From Methanomassiliicoccaceae archaeon DOK (GTDB lineage Archaea; Thermoplasmatota; Thermoplasmata; Methanomassiliicoccales; Methanomethylophilaceae): 64,000 nt of DNA. The DNA is taken from assembly GCA_009911715.1 (NCBI GenBank), contig CP047880.1, forward strand, positions 1,054,001 to 1,118,000. Reading direction: 5' to 3'. Positions 9,117 through 18,149 of this stretch are shown one piece after another. The notes below the pieces were generated by a model. The model saw only the letters and a list, made by a program, of their open reading frames with translations, did not search any database and was not told the origin of the DNA. The first letter of the stretch is position 1. The number at the start of each line of letters is the position of its first letter. Made by a program: the position numbers and the translations under genes.

Positions 9117-9752
9117 ATGACAGCCGAGGACGCTCTTAAAACCGGTACTACGACAATCGGAATCAAACTCAAGGACGGGGTCATACTCGCCTCCGACCAG
9201 AGGGCCACGATGGGCAACCTTATCGCCCACAGCCACGTCCAGAAGGTCTACCAGCTGGCAGACAACATCGGCATGACGATCGCCGGAGTCGTCGGCGACG
9301 CCCAGCTCATGGTCCGCTTCATGCAGAGCGAGATCTCCATCTACTCCATGAAGAAGGGAGCCCCCATGTCCGTCACCGCCGCCGCCACCCTCGTCGCCAG
9401 CGTCATCCGCCAGGGATTCTACCTCGGACTCATCGTCGGAGGATACGACAAGACCGGCGGACACGTCTTCAGCATCGACGGTGCAGGCGGATACATCGAG
9501 GACAACTACATGTCCGTCGGATCGGGATCCGTGTTCGCGCTCGGCTCGCTCGAGGGCAACTTCAAGGAGGGCATGTCCAAGGACGAGGGCATCGACGTCG
9601 CGATCGCCGCCCTCAACTCCGCCAGGAGGAGGGACAACTGCACCGGCGACGGGATGCTCGTCTCCTACATCGGGCCCTACGGCTACGAGGAGATCCCCGT
9701 CGAAGAGATCAAGTCAAGATGCGAGGCCATGGGCTTCGCGTTCCCGAACTGA
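9117..9752 (+). CDS. psmB: Proteasome subunit beta
   Basis: The catalytic subunit of the archaeal 20S proteasome. The propeptide is cleaved at G10-T11, exposing Thr1. In mature numbering the catalytic Asp17, Arg19 and Lys33 are present (ASDQRAT and VQKV), as is the SGSVFALG motif. The 211-residue length is typical. A TATA-like ATTAATATAG is at about 9034-9043, and the start is served by AGGAG 10 bases upstream, so this transcript has a leader of about 50 nt. Confidence 0.97.
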   Translation: MTAEDALKTGTTTIGIKLKDGVILASDQRATMGNLIAHSHVQKVYQLADNIGMTIAGVVGDAQLMVRFMQSEISIYSMKKGAPMSVTAAATLVASVIRQGFYLGLIVGGYDKTGGHVFSIDGAGGYIEDNYMSVGSGSVFALGSLEGNFKEGMSKDEGIDVAIAALNSARRRDNCTGDGMLVSYIGPYGYEEIPVEEIKSRCEAMGFAFPN

Positions 9753-9829
9753 GTTCGGTTCACCAAACCCCTTCCAAACGTTTTCCATTCTAAACCGGTT
9801 CTGAATTCAATTGACGAAGCTGGATTCCC

Positions 9830-11734
9830 ATGAATGTCGACAGACTGTTCGAGACCCTCACCGAGGAGGTGAAGAGGAACATGCCCCCGGACATTAAGAT
9901 CAAGGAGATCAAGTTCGAGGGGCCGCTCGTGGTCGTCTACACCGACGACTACGAGAAGATATCCGCCAACGACTCCGTAGCCAGGACGCTCGCCCAGACC
10001 ATCCACCGCAGGGTGGACATCCGTCCGGACCCCGCCAACCTGGAGGACCCGAAGACGGTGGAGGCGAAGATCAGGGGCATGATCCCGGAATCTGCCAACA
10101 TCTTCGACATCAACTTCATCGAGGAGACAGGCGAGGCGCTGATCGAGGCCGTCAACCCCAACGAGGTCGTCGGCAAGGAGGGACAGCTTCTGGCCGACCT
10201 GAGGAAGGAGTCCGGATGGAACGTGAAGGTCATCCGCGCACCCCCGATACCGTCCAAGACGGTCTCTGACGTCAGGGGATACCTCAGGGCCAACCACGAC
10301 GAGCGTCAGGAGATGCTCACCAGGGTCGCCAGGAGGCTCGCTAGGCCCAAGCTCGACGGCGAGCAGTGGGTCAGGGTCACCGCCATGGGAGGGTTCAGAC
10401 AGGTCGGGAGGTCCTGCTCCCTGCTCACCACGAGGGAGAGCAAGATCCTCATCGACTGCGGACTGGACCCCAGCTCCGAGAACACCCCCTACTTCGGCAT
10501 CCCCGAGGTCCAGCCTCTGGACGACATCGACGCCGTCGTCATAACCCACGCCCACCTGGACCACTGCGGAACCCTGCCGGCGCTGTTCAAGTACGGCTAC
10601 AAGGGGCCTGTGTACTGCACCCCGCCCACCAGGGACCTCATGGCCCTGCTCCAGCTGGACAACATCAAGCTGGGATTCGGCGAGAACAAGAAGACCCCCT
10701 ACGAGGCCCAGCACGTGAGGCAGGAGATCCTGCACACCATCACGCTCAAGTACAACGAGACGACGGACATCGCCCCTGACGTGAGACTCACATTCCACAA
10801 CGCGGGACACATCCTCGGATCCGCCATCGCCCACTTCCACATCGGCGACGGACTCCACAACGTCGCCTTCTCCGGGGACACGAAATACGAGAAGACTTGG
10901 CTTTTCAACCCCGCCACCAACAGGTTCCCCAGGCTGGAGACCCTGGTCATCGAATCCACCTACGGTGGGCACAACGACGTCCAGCCGTCCAGGGCCGATG
11001 CGTCCGAGCAGCTCGGACAGTACCTGCAGCAGGCGTCCGAGCACGGCGGCAAGGTGCTCGTGCCCGTCTTCGCGGTCGGAAGGTCCCAGGAGGTCATGCT
11101 GGTCATCGAGGAGCTCATGCGCAACGGTCGCATCCCCAAGATGCCCGTCTACCTCGACGGTATGATCTGGGAGGCCACCGCCATCCACACCGCGTACCCA
11201 GAGTACCTGAACAGCCAGCTCAGGACGCAGATCTTCCAGCAGAACGAGAACCCGTTCCTCTCGCCCATCTTCAAGAGGGTCGAGACCTCCGACATGAGGG
11301 AGGAGATCTGCCACTCGCCCGACCCCTGCATCGTTCTCGCCACGAGCGGTATGATGTCCGGAGGCCCCGTCATGGAGTACTTCCGCGAGTGGGCGGACGA
11401 CGAGAAGAACTGGCTCCTGTTCGTCGGATACCAGAGCGAGGGAAGCATCGGAAGGACCATCCAGAGGGGAAGGTCCGAGATCACGATGAACATGCGCGGG
11501 AAGCCCATCAACCTCAAGATCAAGATGCAGAGGGAGACCGTGGACGGTTTCTCCGGTCACTCCGACAGGAAGCAGCTCATGAGGTACATCTCGTCCCTTG
11601 AGCCCAAGCCCGACAAGATCATCATCGGACACGGGGAGGACAGGAAGTGTACCGACCTCGCCTCGTCGATCTACAAGAAGTTCGGCATCGAGACCAAGGC
11701 TCCGCTCAACCTCGAAACCATCAGGCTCAGATGA
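9830..11734 (+). CDS. KH/beta-CASP ribonuclease aCPSF1 (transcription termination factor FttA)
   Basis: A 634-residue protein with the archaeal aCPSF1 layout: two KH-type RNA-binding domains (about residues 1-145), a metallo-beta-lactamase domain with THAHLDHCG (His240, His242, Asp244, His245), a beta-CASP insertion, and a C-terminal GFSGHSDR motif. In archaea this family cleaves nascent RNA 3' ends and promotes termination by RNA polymerase. It follows psmB after 77 bases. Confidence 0.95.
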   Translation: MNVDRLFETLTEEVKRNMPPDIKIKEIKFEGPLVVVYTDDYEKISANDSVARTLAQTIHRRVDIRPDPANLEDPKTVEAKIRGMIPESANIFDINFIEETGEALIEAVNPNEVVGKEGQLLADLRKESGWNVKVIRAPPIPSKTVSDVRGYLRANHDERQEMLTRVARRLARPKLDGEQWVRVTAMGGFRQVGRSCSLLTTRESKILIDCGLDPSSENTPYFGIPEVQPLDDIDAVVITHAHLDHCGTLPALFKYGYKGPVYCTPPTRDLMALLQLDNIKLGFGENKKTPYEAQHVRQEILHTITLKYNETTDIAPDVRLTFHNAGHILGSAIAHFHIGDGLHNVAFSGDTKYEKTWLFNPATNRFPRLETLVIESTYGGHNDVQPSRADASEQLGQYLQQASEHGGKVLVPVFAVGRSQEVMLVIEELMRNGRIPKMPVYLDGMIWEATAIHTAYPEYLNSQLRTQIFQQNENPFLSPIFKRVETSDMREEICHSPDPCIVLATSGMMSGGPVMEYFREWADDEKNWLLFVGYQSEGSIGRTIQRGRSEITMNMRGKPINLKIKMQRETVDGFSGHSDRKQLMRYISSLEPKPDKIIIGHGEDRKCTDLASSIYKKFGIETKAPLNLETIRLR

Positions 11735-11742
11735 GCCTCAAT

Positions 11743-11763
11743 CCCGGCGGAATCCCCGCCGGG
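11743..11763 (+). terminator. Hairpin after aCPSF1 gene
   Basis: CCCGGCGG (11743-11750) and CCGCCGGG (11756-11763) form a perfect 8-bp stem, followed by CCTTTGTATT. It begins 9 bases after the stop codon. Confidence 0.5.
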
Positions 11764-11828
11764 CCTTTGTATTACAGATGAGAATCCAAGGTGGCGGCCG
11801 GCTAGCCCGACCGCCGTTTTCAACTGTT

Positions 11829-11912
11829 TCACTCGTCCTTCTTCCGTCTGAGCAGCAGGGTCGCCGCGAAAGCGACCGCTAGAGCCGCGGCCGCCAGTAA
11901 CTTTCCGTTAAT
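11829..11912 (-). CDS. Candidate 27-residue single-pass membrane protein with AUU start
   Basis: Reading on the minus strand from an ATT codon at 11912-11910 gives (M)NGKLLAAAALAVAFAATL followed by LLRRKKDE and TGA. This is a typical mini membrane protein: one hydrophobic helix plus a positively charged tail. A perfect GAGGTGA precedes the ATT by 4 bases, and a TATA-like CTTTTAATC lies farther upstream. No ATG, GTG or TTG is available after the in-frame stop just upstream. The AUU start is inference from these signals. Confidence 0.4.
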   Translation of the reverse strand: MNGKLLAAAALAVAFAATLLLRRKKDE

Positions 11913-12001
11913 TAATTCACCTCTTTAGGTTCGTTAAACAAATCGGGTTACGGGATTAAAAGTGAACACCTAACAGAAGAGCGTAAAAGGAGAGGTTTTG
12001 A

Positions 12002-12019
12002 CCCCGCCCGAAGGCGGGG
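12002..12019 (-). terminator. Hairpin with UUCG loop after rubrerythrin gene
   Basis: CCCCGCC pairs with GGCGGGG. On the minus strand the loop is TTCG, an exceptionally stable tetraloop. It lies 11 bases after the rubrerythrin stop. Confidence 0.5.
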
Positions 12020-12029
12020 TATGGGTTAA

Positions 12030-12569
12030 TCACCAGTTGGTGGCCCTGACCTCGAAGAAGGACTGGGCGTGCTTGCAGACGGGGCAGACTGCGGGAGCCT
12101 CCTCGCCGACGTGGATGTATCCGCAGTTGCGGCATTTCCACATGGTGACCTTGTCCTTCTTGAAGACCACACCGGTCTCGATGTTCTTCAGAAGGTCGAG
12201 GTACCTCTGCTCGTGGGTCTTCTCGATTCCACCGACGGCCTCGAAGAGTGCGGCGATCTCGGTGAATCCCTCCTCCCTGGCGGTCTCGGCGAACTCCTTG
12301 TACATGGTGGTGTACTCGTAGTTCTCTCCGGAAGCGGCGTCCTTCAGGTTCTCGATGGTCTTGGGGACCTTGTTGTCGTGGAGGGCCTTGAACCAGAGCT
12401 TGGCGTGCTCCTTCTCGTTCTCCGCGGTCTCAAGGAAGATGTCAGCGATCTGCTCGTATCCCTCTTTCTTGGCCTGGGAGGCGTAGTAGGTGTATTTGTT
12501 CCTGGCCATGGACTCGCCAGCGAAGGCGGCCTGCAGGTTAGCTTCAGTTTTGGATCCTTTGAGTTCCAT
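12030..12569 (-). CDS. rbr: Rubrerythrin
   Basis: Rubrerythrin reduces hydrogen peroxide in anaerobes. The four-helix ferritin-like domain supplies diiron ligands (E19; ENEKEH with E52-x2-H55; later EKTHEQR), and the C-terminal rubredoxin-like domain carries CRNCG and CPVC for one iron. The 179-residue length is complete. A TATA-like GGTATATAAC lies about 35 bases before the start. Another rubrerythrin-type rubredoxin domain occurs in the protein at 33782. Confidence 0.96.
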   Translation of the reverse strand: MELKGSKTEANLQAAFAGESMARNKYTYYASQAKKEGYEQIADIFLETAENEKEHAKLWFKALHDNKVPKTIENLKDAASGENYEYTTMYKEFAETAREEGFTEIAALFEAVGGIEKTHEQRYLDLLKNIETGVVFKKDKVTMWKCRNCGYIHVGEEAPAVCPVCKHAQSFFEVRATNW

Positions 12570-12709
12570 GATTCAACCTCTGAATCAACAAGAGGAATCG
12601 AAGGTATATAACAATATTCAACGGCGTTACGTTAGTCTACATCTGTTAATAAATTTTATATAGTAAGATAGGAGACCCTAAACAAATCGAGGGCCTCCGA
12701 AGTCCGGGA

Positions 12710-13339
12710 TCAGCGCTTGAGCTTGCCCATTATCCCTTTCCTCTTGAGGTTCCCGTCCCTGTCGAACTTCTCCCTCATGAGCTTGTCGTAGTTCTTCCGG
12801 AGGTTCATGTCCCCCGGCTTTACGGACATGAGGTACTCCAGTTCCGACTTGGCCTTCTCGTAGTCCTTCACATCGTTGAGCAGGAGCACCGTGTAGTTCA
12901 GATGGTAGTCGTAGTTCTTGGGATCCATCGCGATGGCCTTCTCGTAGTACTCCCTGGCGCGGTTGAAATCGGTGATCTGATGCCTGAGGAACCTGGCATA
13001 CTGGTTGTACATCTCCGCGGACGGCTCCAGCTCCAGGATCCTCTGGAACTTCTCGTCCGTCTCCTTGTTGTACTTCTTGTGCTTGGAGAGGACCGTCACC
13101 GCCGCCTTGAGGGCGTCCACGTTGTCGGGCTCGAGGTCCAGGATGACGTCCAGCTGCATCATCCCGTACTTCATGTCGTCCAGCTTGTGGATGATGATGT
13201 CCGCGAGCAGGAGCCTGGGCTTGGTGTTGTGCGGATCCGTGCGCAGATACGCCTCCAGGGTGTCGACCGCTCCCTGCGCGTTCCCGCTCTCGGCCTGTCT
13301 CTTCGCCTTGCTCATGGCCTCGTACGCCGCATCGCTCAT
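12710..13339 (-). CDS. Tetratricopeptide repeat protein
   Basis: A 209-residue helical-repeat protein, probably a cytoplasmic protein-interaction scaffold. TPR-like units include QAESGNAQGAVDTLEAYLRT, FNRAREYYEKAIAMDPKN and YEKAKSELEYL. I start at the internal ATG at 13339, preceded by GGAGG, rather than at an upstream ATG at 13420, because the TATA-like CCTTATATC at about 13397-13405 would lie inside the longer version. The C-terminus is strongly basic. The partner is unknown. Confidence 0.75.
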   Translation of the reverse strand: MSDAAYEAMSKAKRQAESGNAQGAVDTLEAYLRTDPHNTKPRLLLADIIIHKLDDMKYGMMQLDVILDLEPDNVDALKAAVTVLSKHKKYNKETDEKFQRILELEPSAEMYNQYARFLRHQITDFNRAREYYEKAIAMDPKNYDYHLNYTVLLLNDVKDYEKAKSELEYLMSVKPGDMNLRKNYDKLMREKFDRDGNLKRKGIMGKLKR

Positions 13340-13396
13340 GAGCCTCCGGAACGTGTCCCAGTAGTTAAGGGGGTCGTTCGTTCCTTCGAGGACAGG

Positions 13397-13405
13397 GATA
13401 TAAGG
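13397..13405. promoter_or_regulatory. Shared TATA element of divergent genes
   Basis: GATATAAGG sits 22-30 bases before the ATG at 13427 on the plus strand, giving a leaderless transcript. On the minus strand it reads CCTTATATC and could serve the TPR gene with a leader of about 30 nt. Confidence 0.5.
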
Positions 13406-13426
13406 CCACCTTCCATACACTCGGTC

Positions 13427-13813
13427 ATGGGAGCCAAGGAAGCAGCCGTGTCCTTCGCCGGCGGACTCGTGATGACCCTGATCCTGGTCACCGTCGTCCC
13501 CGTCATAGTCGACACGGTAGTGGAGAGATACGTGTCCGAGCTCGTGGGTGACTCGTCGTTCCTGATGCTGTCGTCGGACGTGATAGTGAACCTGATCGTA
13601 TGGACCGTGATCATAGGGTTCATGGTCCTTCTGGGCTCCGGCGGGATCCTGAAGAGATACGGGGTCTTCGGTGTCGTCGGCCTGGTTGCCGCGTACTGGC
13701 TCCTGGGGGACGTCACGGACGCGTTCATTCCCCTCGCTACCCTTGCGATAGTCCTCGTTATAGGGAAGACCATCCAGATCAAGAAAGGTAAGAAGAATGC
13801 GGACAAAGGTTGA
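13427..13813 (+). CDS. Small multi-pass membrane protein
   Basis: A 128-residue protein with about four membrane helices (GLVMTLILVTVVPVIV; VIVNLIVWTVIIGFMVLL; VFGVVGLVAAYWLL; FIPLATLAIVLVIG) and a Lys-rich C-terminus. I do not recognise the family. The ATG lies 22 bases after a TATA box, arguing for a leaderless mRNA. A hairpin AACGCC/GGCGTT follows the stop at about 13814-13835 and may terminate it. Confidence 0.65.
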   Translation: MGAKEAAVSFAGGLVMTLILVTVVPVIVDTVVERYVSELVGDSSFLMLSSDVIVNLIVWTVIIGFMVLLGSGGILKRYGVFGVVGLVAAYWLLGDVTDAFIPLATLAIVLVIGKTIQIKKGKKNADKG

Positions 13814-13855
13814 ACGCCACGAAAATAACGGCGTTTAAAGCAGTTTTCTTTAAAT

Positions 13856-13911
13856 ATGATGAGCCGCTCGCGTTTATAGGCAGGGAAGTCTCAGCCTTTG
13901 TGGCTCATCAT
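13856..13911. repeat. Long inverted repeat, possible small RNA or terminator
   Basis: ATGATGAGCC (13856-13865) is perfectly repeated in inverse as GGCTCATCAT (13902-13911), enclosing a 36-base loop with an inner AGGC/GCCT stem, then TTTTCCTCCTTT. ATGATGA matches the C-box consensus of C/D guide RNAs on either strand, but no convincing matching D box is present. A terminator shared by the convergent neighbours is equally possible. Confidence 0.35.
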
Positions 13912-13931
13912 TTTCCTCCTTTACCGCATGA

Positions 13932-15095
13932 TCAGGTCGACGGACCTCGGGGACTCTCCCTGCTCTCCTTGCCCTCTTCAAAGTTCTCGCATATCGATTC
14001 GCATACCTGGCTGTCGAAGTTGTTGGTGTATATCGCGCCGTAGACGACCGAGGTTGCGAACAGCGGGGCCAGGAACGACACGTATGTGAGGATGATCTCG
14101 GAGACGCTGTTGCCAAGGTAGACGGAGAGAACGAACATCATCATGAACACACCCAGGGCGGCGAACGTCGAGAAGAGCCTCTTCCTCGCGCCGATCCACA
14201 GGTAGTAGTCGCGGGGTGCGTCCGAGCGGACCTTGGCCCCTATGCTGCGGACGATGAACCAAGGCAGGATGAGGGCCGGGGTGAACATCGAGAGCATCAT
14301 GGTGACCGCCAGCATGGTGTGCCAGCCCATCACCGATATAAGCAGTGGGTTCACGAAAAGATAGGACGAGATCAGCAGTCCCAGGATGAACAGGTAAGCC
14401 GTCACCTCCACCGATGTGGAGAAGTGGAAGACGTGCGGGTCCCTCCTGGGCTCCATGACCACCTCCTTGACGTCGATTATGTCCGGGACCATGAAGAACT
14501 TCTCCGCCTTGCCACGCTTCCCTGTGCCGGCCCGCCTCTGCATCGAGAGGAAGACGCGGGCCATGTAGAGGCGCATGTAGGCGCCAATGACGCTCAGCAC
14601 ACCCACGGAAGTGAAGAACATGATTGCAAGGGTCCCGCCGAATCCCAGGATCAGCTGCATGACATCGTCCAGGTAGACACCCAGGACGTTCATGATATCG
14701 TAGATGGCCTCCGCATAGTACACCTGCCCCATGTAGATCTCGGACAACCACAGCAGACCTGTCATGAATACGGCCAGCAGGAATATGACCCAGGTGCTGA
14801 AGACCCCCTTGTCCATCATCAGCAGGCAGGGCACACCGAGGGCGGCGAAGCACGCGACGAAGGACAGGCAGAGGATCTCCACGAGCTTCGAGAACGAGTA
14901 GTCCCCCAGATACAGTATCGAGCATATCCACAGGATCAGACAGAGGGCGATGAAGTACGGGAACGCCCTTATGAGACGGCGATCCCTGTCCGGAACCGAC
15001 TTTATGCTGTCCCTGCGGGGATAGAGCCTGCCGGCCGCATCATCGACGAAGTCGCTCACCTTCTCGAGCTTGTCTGACGTCCAGCCGGCGCGCAT
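13932..15095 (-). CDS. Membrane protein with type II secretion F-like layout
   Basis: A 387-residue protein with a soluble N-terminal part, hydrophobic segments grouped near residues 50-160 (IALCLILWICSILYL, WVIFLLAVFMTGLLWL), a central basic cytoplasmic stretch, and a second membrane cluster (YLFILGLLISSYLFV, MLAVTMMLSMFTPALILPW, FAALGVFMMMFVLSVYL). Paired membrane clusters resemble archaeal FlaJ/GspF-type platform proteins, but no ATPase gene is nearby, so this is only a suggestion. The start at 15095 lies 23 bases after a TATA box. Confidence 0.6.
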   Translation of the reverse strand: MRAGWTSDKLEKVSDFVDDAAGRLYPRRDSIKSVPDRDRRLIRAFPYFIALCLILWICSILYLGDYSFSKLVEILCLSFVACFAALGVPCLLMMDKGVFSTWVIFLLAVFMTGLLWLSEIYMGQVYYAEAIYDIMNVLGVYLDDVMQLILGFGGTLAIMFFTSVGVLSVIGAYMRLYMARVFLSMQRRAGTGKRGKAEKFFMVPDIIDVKEVVMEPRRDPHVFHFSTSVEVTAYLFILGLLISSYLFVNPLLISVMGWHTMLAVTMMLSMFTPALILPWFIVRSIGAKVRSDAPRDYYLWIGARKRLFSTFAALGVFMMMFVLSVYLGNSVSEIILTYVSFLAPLFATSVVYGAIYTNNFDSQVCESICENFEEGKESRESPRGPST

Positions 15096-15117
15096 GAATG
15101 CGCTAGCACGTCCCTGA

Positions 15118-15126
15118 TTAAAATAT
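15118..15126 (-). promoter_or_regulatory. TATA box of the membrane protein gene
   Basis: On the minus strand ATATTTTAA lies 23-31 bases before the ATG at 15095, indicating a leaderless transcript and supporting that start over longer upstream frames. Confidence 0.5.
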
Positions 15127-15177
15127 GACGCATGGAAACTCCGATGTGCCAGAGTATCACACCCCGCGCCTGCCTCC

Positions 15178-15187
15178 ATTTTAATAT
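15178..15187 (+). promoter_or_regulatory. TATA box of hmgA
   Basis: ATTTTAATAT lies 23-32 bases upstream of the ATG at 15210. It fixes this ATG, not the in-frame ATG at 15132, as the likely start, with a leaderless mRNA. Confidence 0.55.
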
Positions 15188-15209
15188 CGGTCAAGGCAAT
15201 CGGGGCCCC

Positions 15210-16364
15210 ATGGCAGAGCACAGCGGGCTGAAGAACCGCGGATACACAGCGGCCGATGTGGACGAGCGCCGCAAGGCGGCTGAGGAGTTCACAGGCGCGA
15301 CCCTCGAGACGGTGTCGAAGTACGGATTCGACCCCGAGGGTGCGTCCAAGAACATCGAGAACATGATCGGCACGGTTCAGATACCGCTGGGTTACGCTGG
15401 GCCAGTCAGGATCTCGGGGGAGTACGCGGACGGCGAGTTCCTCATTCCCCTGGCCACCACGGAGGGGGCCCTCGTTGCATCGATTTCCCGCGGCATGTCC
15501 GTGATGAACGACGGCGGAGGTGTCAGGACCATGGTCTACGGGGACGCCATGACGCGCGCGCCCGTGCTCAGGGTCGACGGCATCGAACACGGCAAGAGGG
15601 TCATGGAATGGATCGACACCCACATGGACGAGATCAACGAGGCCGTATCGACAACCACCAGCCACGGGAGGCTCTCCAGGATAGACAAGTACCCCGACGG
15701 CAGGAGCCTGTTCCTCAGGTTCGCGTTCGAGACGGGGGACGCCATGGGCATGAACATGGCGACCATAGCGTCAGAGGCTGTCTGCAGGCTCCTGGAGAAG
15801 GAGACGGGAGCCGTCATGATCTCGGTCTCCGGCAACATGTGCTCGGACAAGAAGCCAGCCGCCATCAACATGATCAACGGCCGCGGAAAGACCGTCATAG
15901 CCGAGGCCACGATACCCAAGGAAGTAGTCGAGAGGAGGCTCCACACGACATCGGCGGCGGTCGTCGAGACGAACTACAGGAAGAACCTGCTCGGAAGCAG
16001 CCTCTCCGGAACCCTCGGTGCGAACGCCCACGCGGCCAACATGGTCGCGGCGCTGTACATCGCCACGGGACAGGACCCGGCCCAGGTCGTCGGAGGGAGC
16101 ATGACCGTCACGTCCTGCGAGGACGTCGGCGGCGACCTGTACATCTGCGTCAGGATGCCCGCGGTCGAGGTGGGGACTGTCGGCGGAGGGACCAGGCTCC
16201 CCTGCCAGCGCGAGGCCCTCCAGATGATCGGATGCCTCGGCGAGGGCAAGGCGAGGAAGCTGGCGGAGATCGTCGCGGCTACAGTGCTTGCCGGAGAGCT
16301 GTCGACACTTGCGGCACAGGCCGCCGGCCAGCTCGGAAGCGCCCACGCCGCACTGGGCAGATGA
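15210..16364 (+). CDS. hmgA: 3-hydroxy-3-methylglutaryl-CoA reductase
   Basis: HMG-CoA reductase makes mevalonate, the committed precursor of archaeal isoprenoid lipids. The 384-residue class I enzyme shows ENMIG, TTEGALVASISRG, the NADPH-binding GDAMGMNM, the catalytic Lys in SGNMCSDKKPA, GTVGGGTRLP and a C-terminal catalytic His in GSAHAALGR. Start chosen from the TATA spacing. GC-rich hairpins follow the stop (for example GAGGGG/CCCCTC near 16373-16390). Confidence 0.96.
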   Translation: MAEHSGLKNRGYTAADVDERRKAAEEFTGATLETVSKYGFDPEGASKNIENMIGTVQIPLGYAGPVRISGEYADGEFLIPLATTEGALVASISRGMSVMNDGGGVRTMVYGDAMTRAPVLRVDGIEHGKRVMEWIDTHMDEINEAVSTTTSHGRLSRIDKYPDGRSLFLRFAFETGDAMGMNMATIASEAVCRLLEKETGAVMISVSGNMCSDKKPAAINMINGRGKTVIAEATIPKEVVERRLHTTSAAVVETNYRKNLLGSSLSGTLGANAHAANMVAALYIATGQDPAQVVGGSMTVTSCEDVGGDLYICVRMPAVEVGTVGGGTRLPCQREALQMIGCLGEGKARKLAEIVAATVLAGELSTLAAQAAGQLGSAHAALGR

Positions 16365-16481
16365 GCCCTGACGGAGGGGTCCGTCCCCTCCTGGCCCCCG
16401 CGCACATTCGCGGGTCGGCTCTCACATAACTTCTCGCACGCACGCGTGCGTTTATTATAGGGCGTCTCCGATTCGGGCGTC

Positions 16482-18140
16482 ATGCCTTTGATCAACTTCA
16501 AGTACAGCGACCTGTGCACCATGCTGGGGAAGGAAGTCCCCCAGGAGACGCTGGTCCAGAGGATCCCCATGATCGGCGCCGACATGCACGACACCGAGCC
16601 GGGATGCGAGGACATGGGCGTCGAGTTCTTCCCCGACCGCCCCGACCTCTACAGCGTCGAGGGCCTCGCTAGGGCGCTGCGCGCATTCCTGGACATCGAA
16701 CCGGGGATGAAGAAGTACGAGGTCGGGGACTCCGACGTGGAGGTCACCGTCGACCAGAGCGTCAAGAGCATGAGGCCCTGGTTCCTCTGCGGCGTCGTCA
16801 GGGACGTCGAGATCGACGACGAGTTCCTCAGGTCGATGATGGAGCTGCAGGAGAAGCTGCACATCACCATCGGAAGGAAGAGAAGCAAGCTGGCCATAGG
16901 CATACACGACCTGGACAAGGTCGAACCCCCGTTCATCTACAAACTCGTCGATCCCCACTCCGTCAGGTTCGTGCCCCTGGCCATGGATGAGGAGATGGAC
17001 CTCGCCGAGATCCTGCAGAGGAACGAGAAGGGAAAGGCATACGCCCATCTGCTGGATGGTTTCGACAAGTACCCCATCATCCTGGACAAGAACGGATCGG
17101 TTCTGTCCTTCCCTCCTATCATCAACGGCGTGCTGACAACCGTCACCACGGGAAAGCACGACCTCTTCATCGACGTCACAGGCAACGACCGCAAGGCTGT
17201 CAAGGGCGCCCTGGACATCGTCGCCACCGCCCTGGCGGAACGCGGAGGCAGGATCGAGACCGTCGTTATGCACGACGGCGACGAGACCTTCCGCTCCCCC
17301 GACCTGACCCCGTCCAAGAGGACCATCTCCGCATCCGCGTGCGACAAATTCCTCGGAACGACGCTCGGCCCCGAAGGCATGGTCGAGTGCCTCCGCAGGA
17401 TGGGCATGGACGCCGTGGCGAACGGGGACGAGGTCGAGGTCACGATCCCCTCCGTCAGGCTTGACATCATGCACGACGTCGACATCTACGAGGACGTCGC
17501 CACGGGATACGGGTTCGACAGGTTCGGAGGCAGGCACTCCCTGGTTCAGACCTCCGGCTCCATGTCCCCTCTGACCACGTTCTCCGAGAACCTCAGGGAC
17601 GTCATGGTCGGACTCGGTTTCAACGAGGTCACCACCCTGACGCTCAGCAACCAGAAGGACGAGTTCGAGATCTCCGGACTCCCGGAGGTTGACGTGGTCC
17701 GCGTCATGAACCCCATCACGGAGGACCACACCTGCCTGAGGCCCTACCTCATGCCCAGCCTTGTGAGGATCCTGAGGCACAACAAGCACAGGGACCTTCC
17801 CCAGAGGATCTTCGAGATCGGCAACGTCGTCAGGGACTTCCACACACAGCCCCGCCTCTGCGCCATGGTCACCGCCTCCAAGACATCGTTCACCGAGATC
17901 AAGTCGCTCACAGAGTCCGTCCTCAGGGAGATGGGCCTCAGGTACACCCTCGAGCCCTGCGACCTCCCCACCTTCGTCCCCGGCAGGGGAGCGAGGATCA
18001 TGATGGACGGGAAGGAGATCGGCATGTTCGGCGAGATGGCACCGTCCGTCGTCGTCGGCTACGAGATCACCCATCCGATCATCGTTATGGAGATCGACCT
18101 GGAGCCCATCGTGGCCCTGAAGAAGGACACGCTGTTCTGA
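16482..18140 (+). CDS. pheT: Phenylalanyl-tRNA synthetase beta subunit
   Basis: The beta subunit binds tRNA-Phe and edits mischarged tyrosine as part of a PheS2T2 tetramer. The 552-residue length and N-terminus MPLINFKYSDL are of the archaeal/eukaryotic type. B3/B4 editing, B5 (ISASACDKFLG) and catalytic-like core regions (EDVATGYGFDRF, RPYLMPSLVRIL, RIFEIGNVV) can be followed. TTTATTATAG at 16451-16460 lies 22-31 bases upstream, so the mRNA is likely leaderless. pheS is not adjacent. Confidence 0.95.
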   Translation: MPLINFKYSDLCTMLGKEVPQETLVQRIPMIGADMHDTEPGCEDMGVEFFPDRPDLYSVEGLARALRAFLDIEPGMKKYEVGDSDVEVTVDQSVKSMRPWFLCGVVRDVEIDDEFLRSMMELQEKLHITIGRKRSKLAIGIHDLDKVEPPFIYKLVDPHSVRFVPLAMDEEMDLAEILQRNEKGKAYAHLLDGFDKYPIILDKNGSVLSFPPIINGVLTTVTTGKHDLFIDVTGNDRKAVKGALDIVATALAERGGRIETVVMHDGDETFRSPDLTPSKRTISASACDKFLGTTLGPEGMVECLRRMGMDAVANGDEVEVTIPSVRLDIMHDVDIYEDVATGYGFDRFGGRHSLVQTSGSMSPLTTFSENLRDVMVGLGFNEVTTLTLSNQKDEFEISGLPEVDVVRVMNPITEDHTCLRPYLMPSLVRILRHNKHRDLPQRIFEIGNVVRDFHTQPRLCAMVTASKTSFTEIKSLTESVLREMGLRYTLEPCDLPTFVPGRGARIMMDGKEIGMFGEMAPSVVVGYEITHPIIVMEIDLEPIVALKKDTLF

Positions 18141-18149
18141 GGTGATGAC

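Noticed and set aside
13856-13911. C/D box guide RNA
   Set aside because: C-box-like ATGATGA is present but no well-placed D box or C'/D' pair follows on either strand; kept only as an inverted repeat.
15132-15209. N-terminal extension of HMG-CoA reductase from the ATG at 15132
   Set aside because: The TATA box at 15178-15187 falls inside this extension and points to the ATG at 15210.
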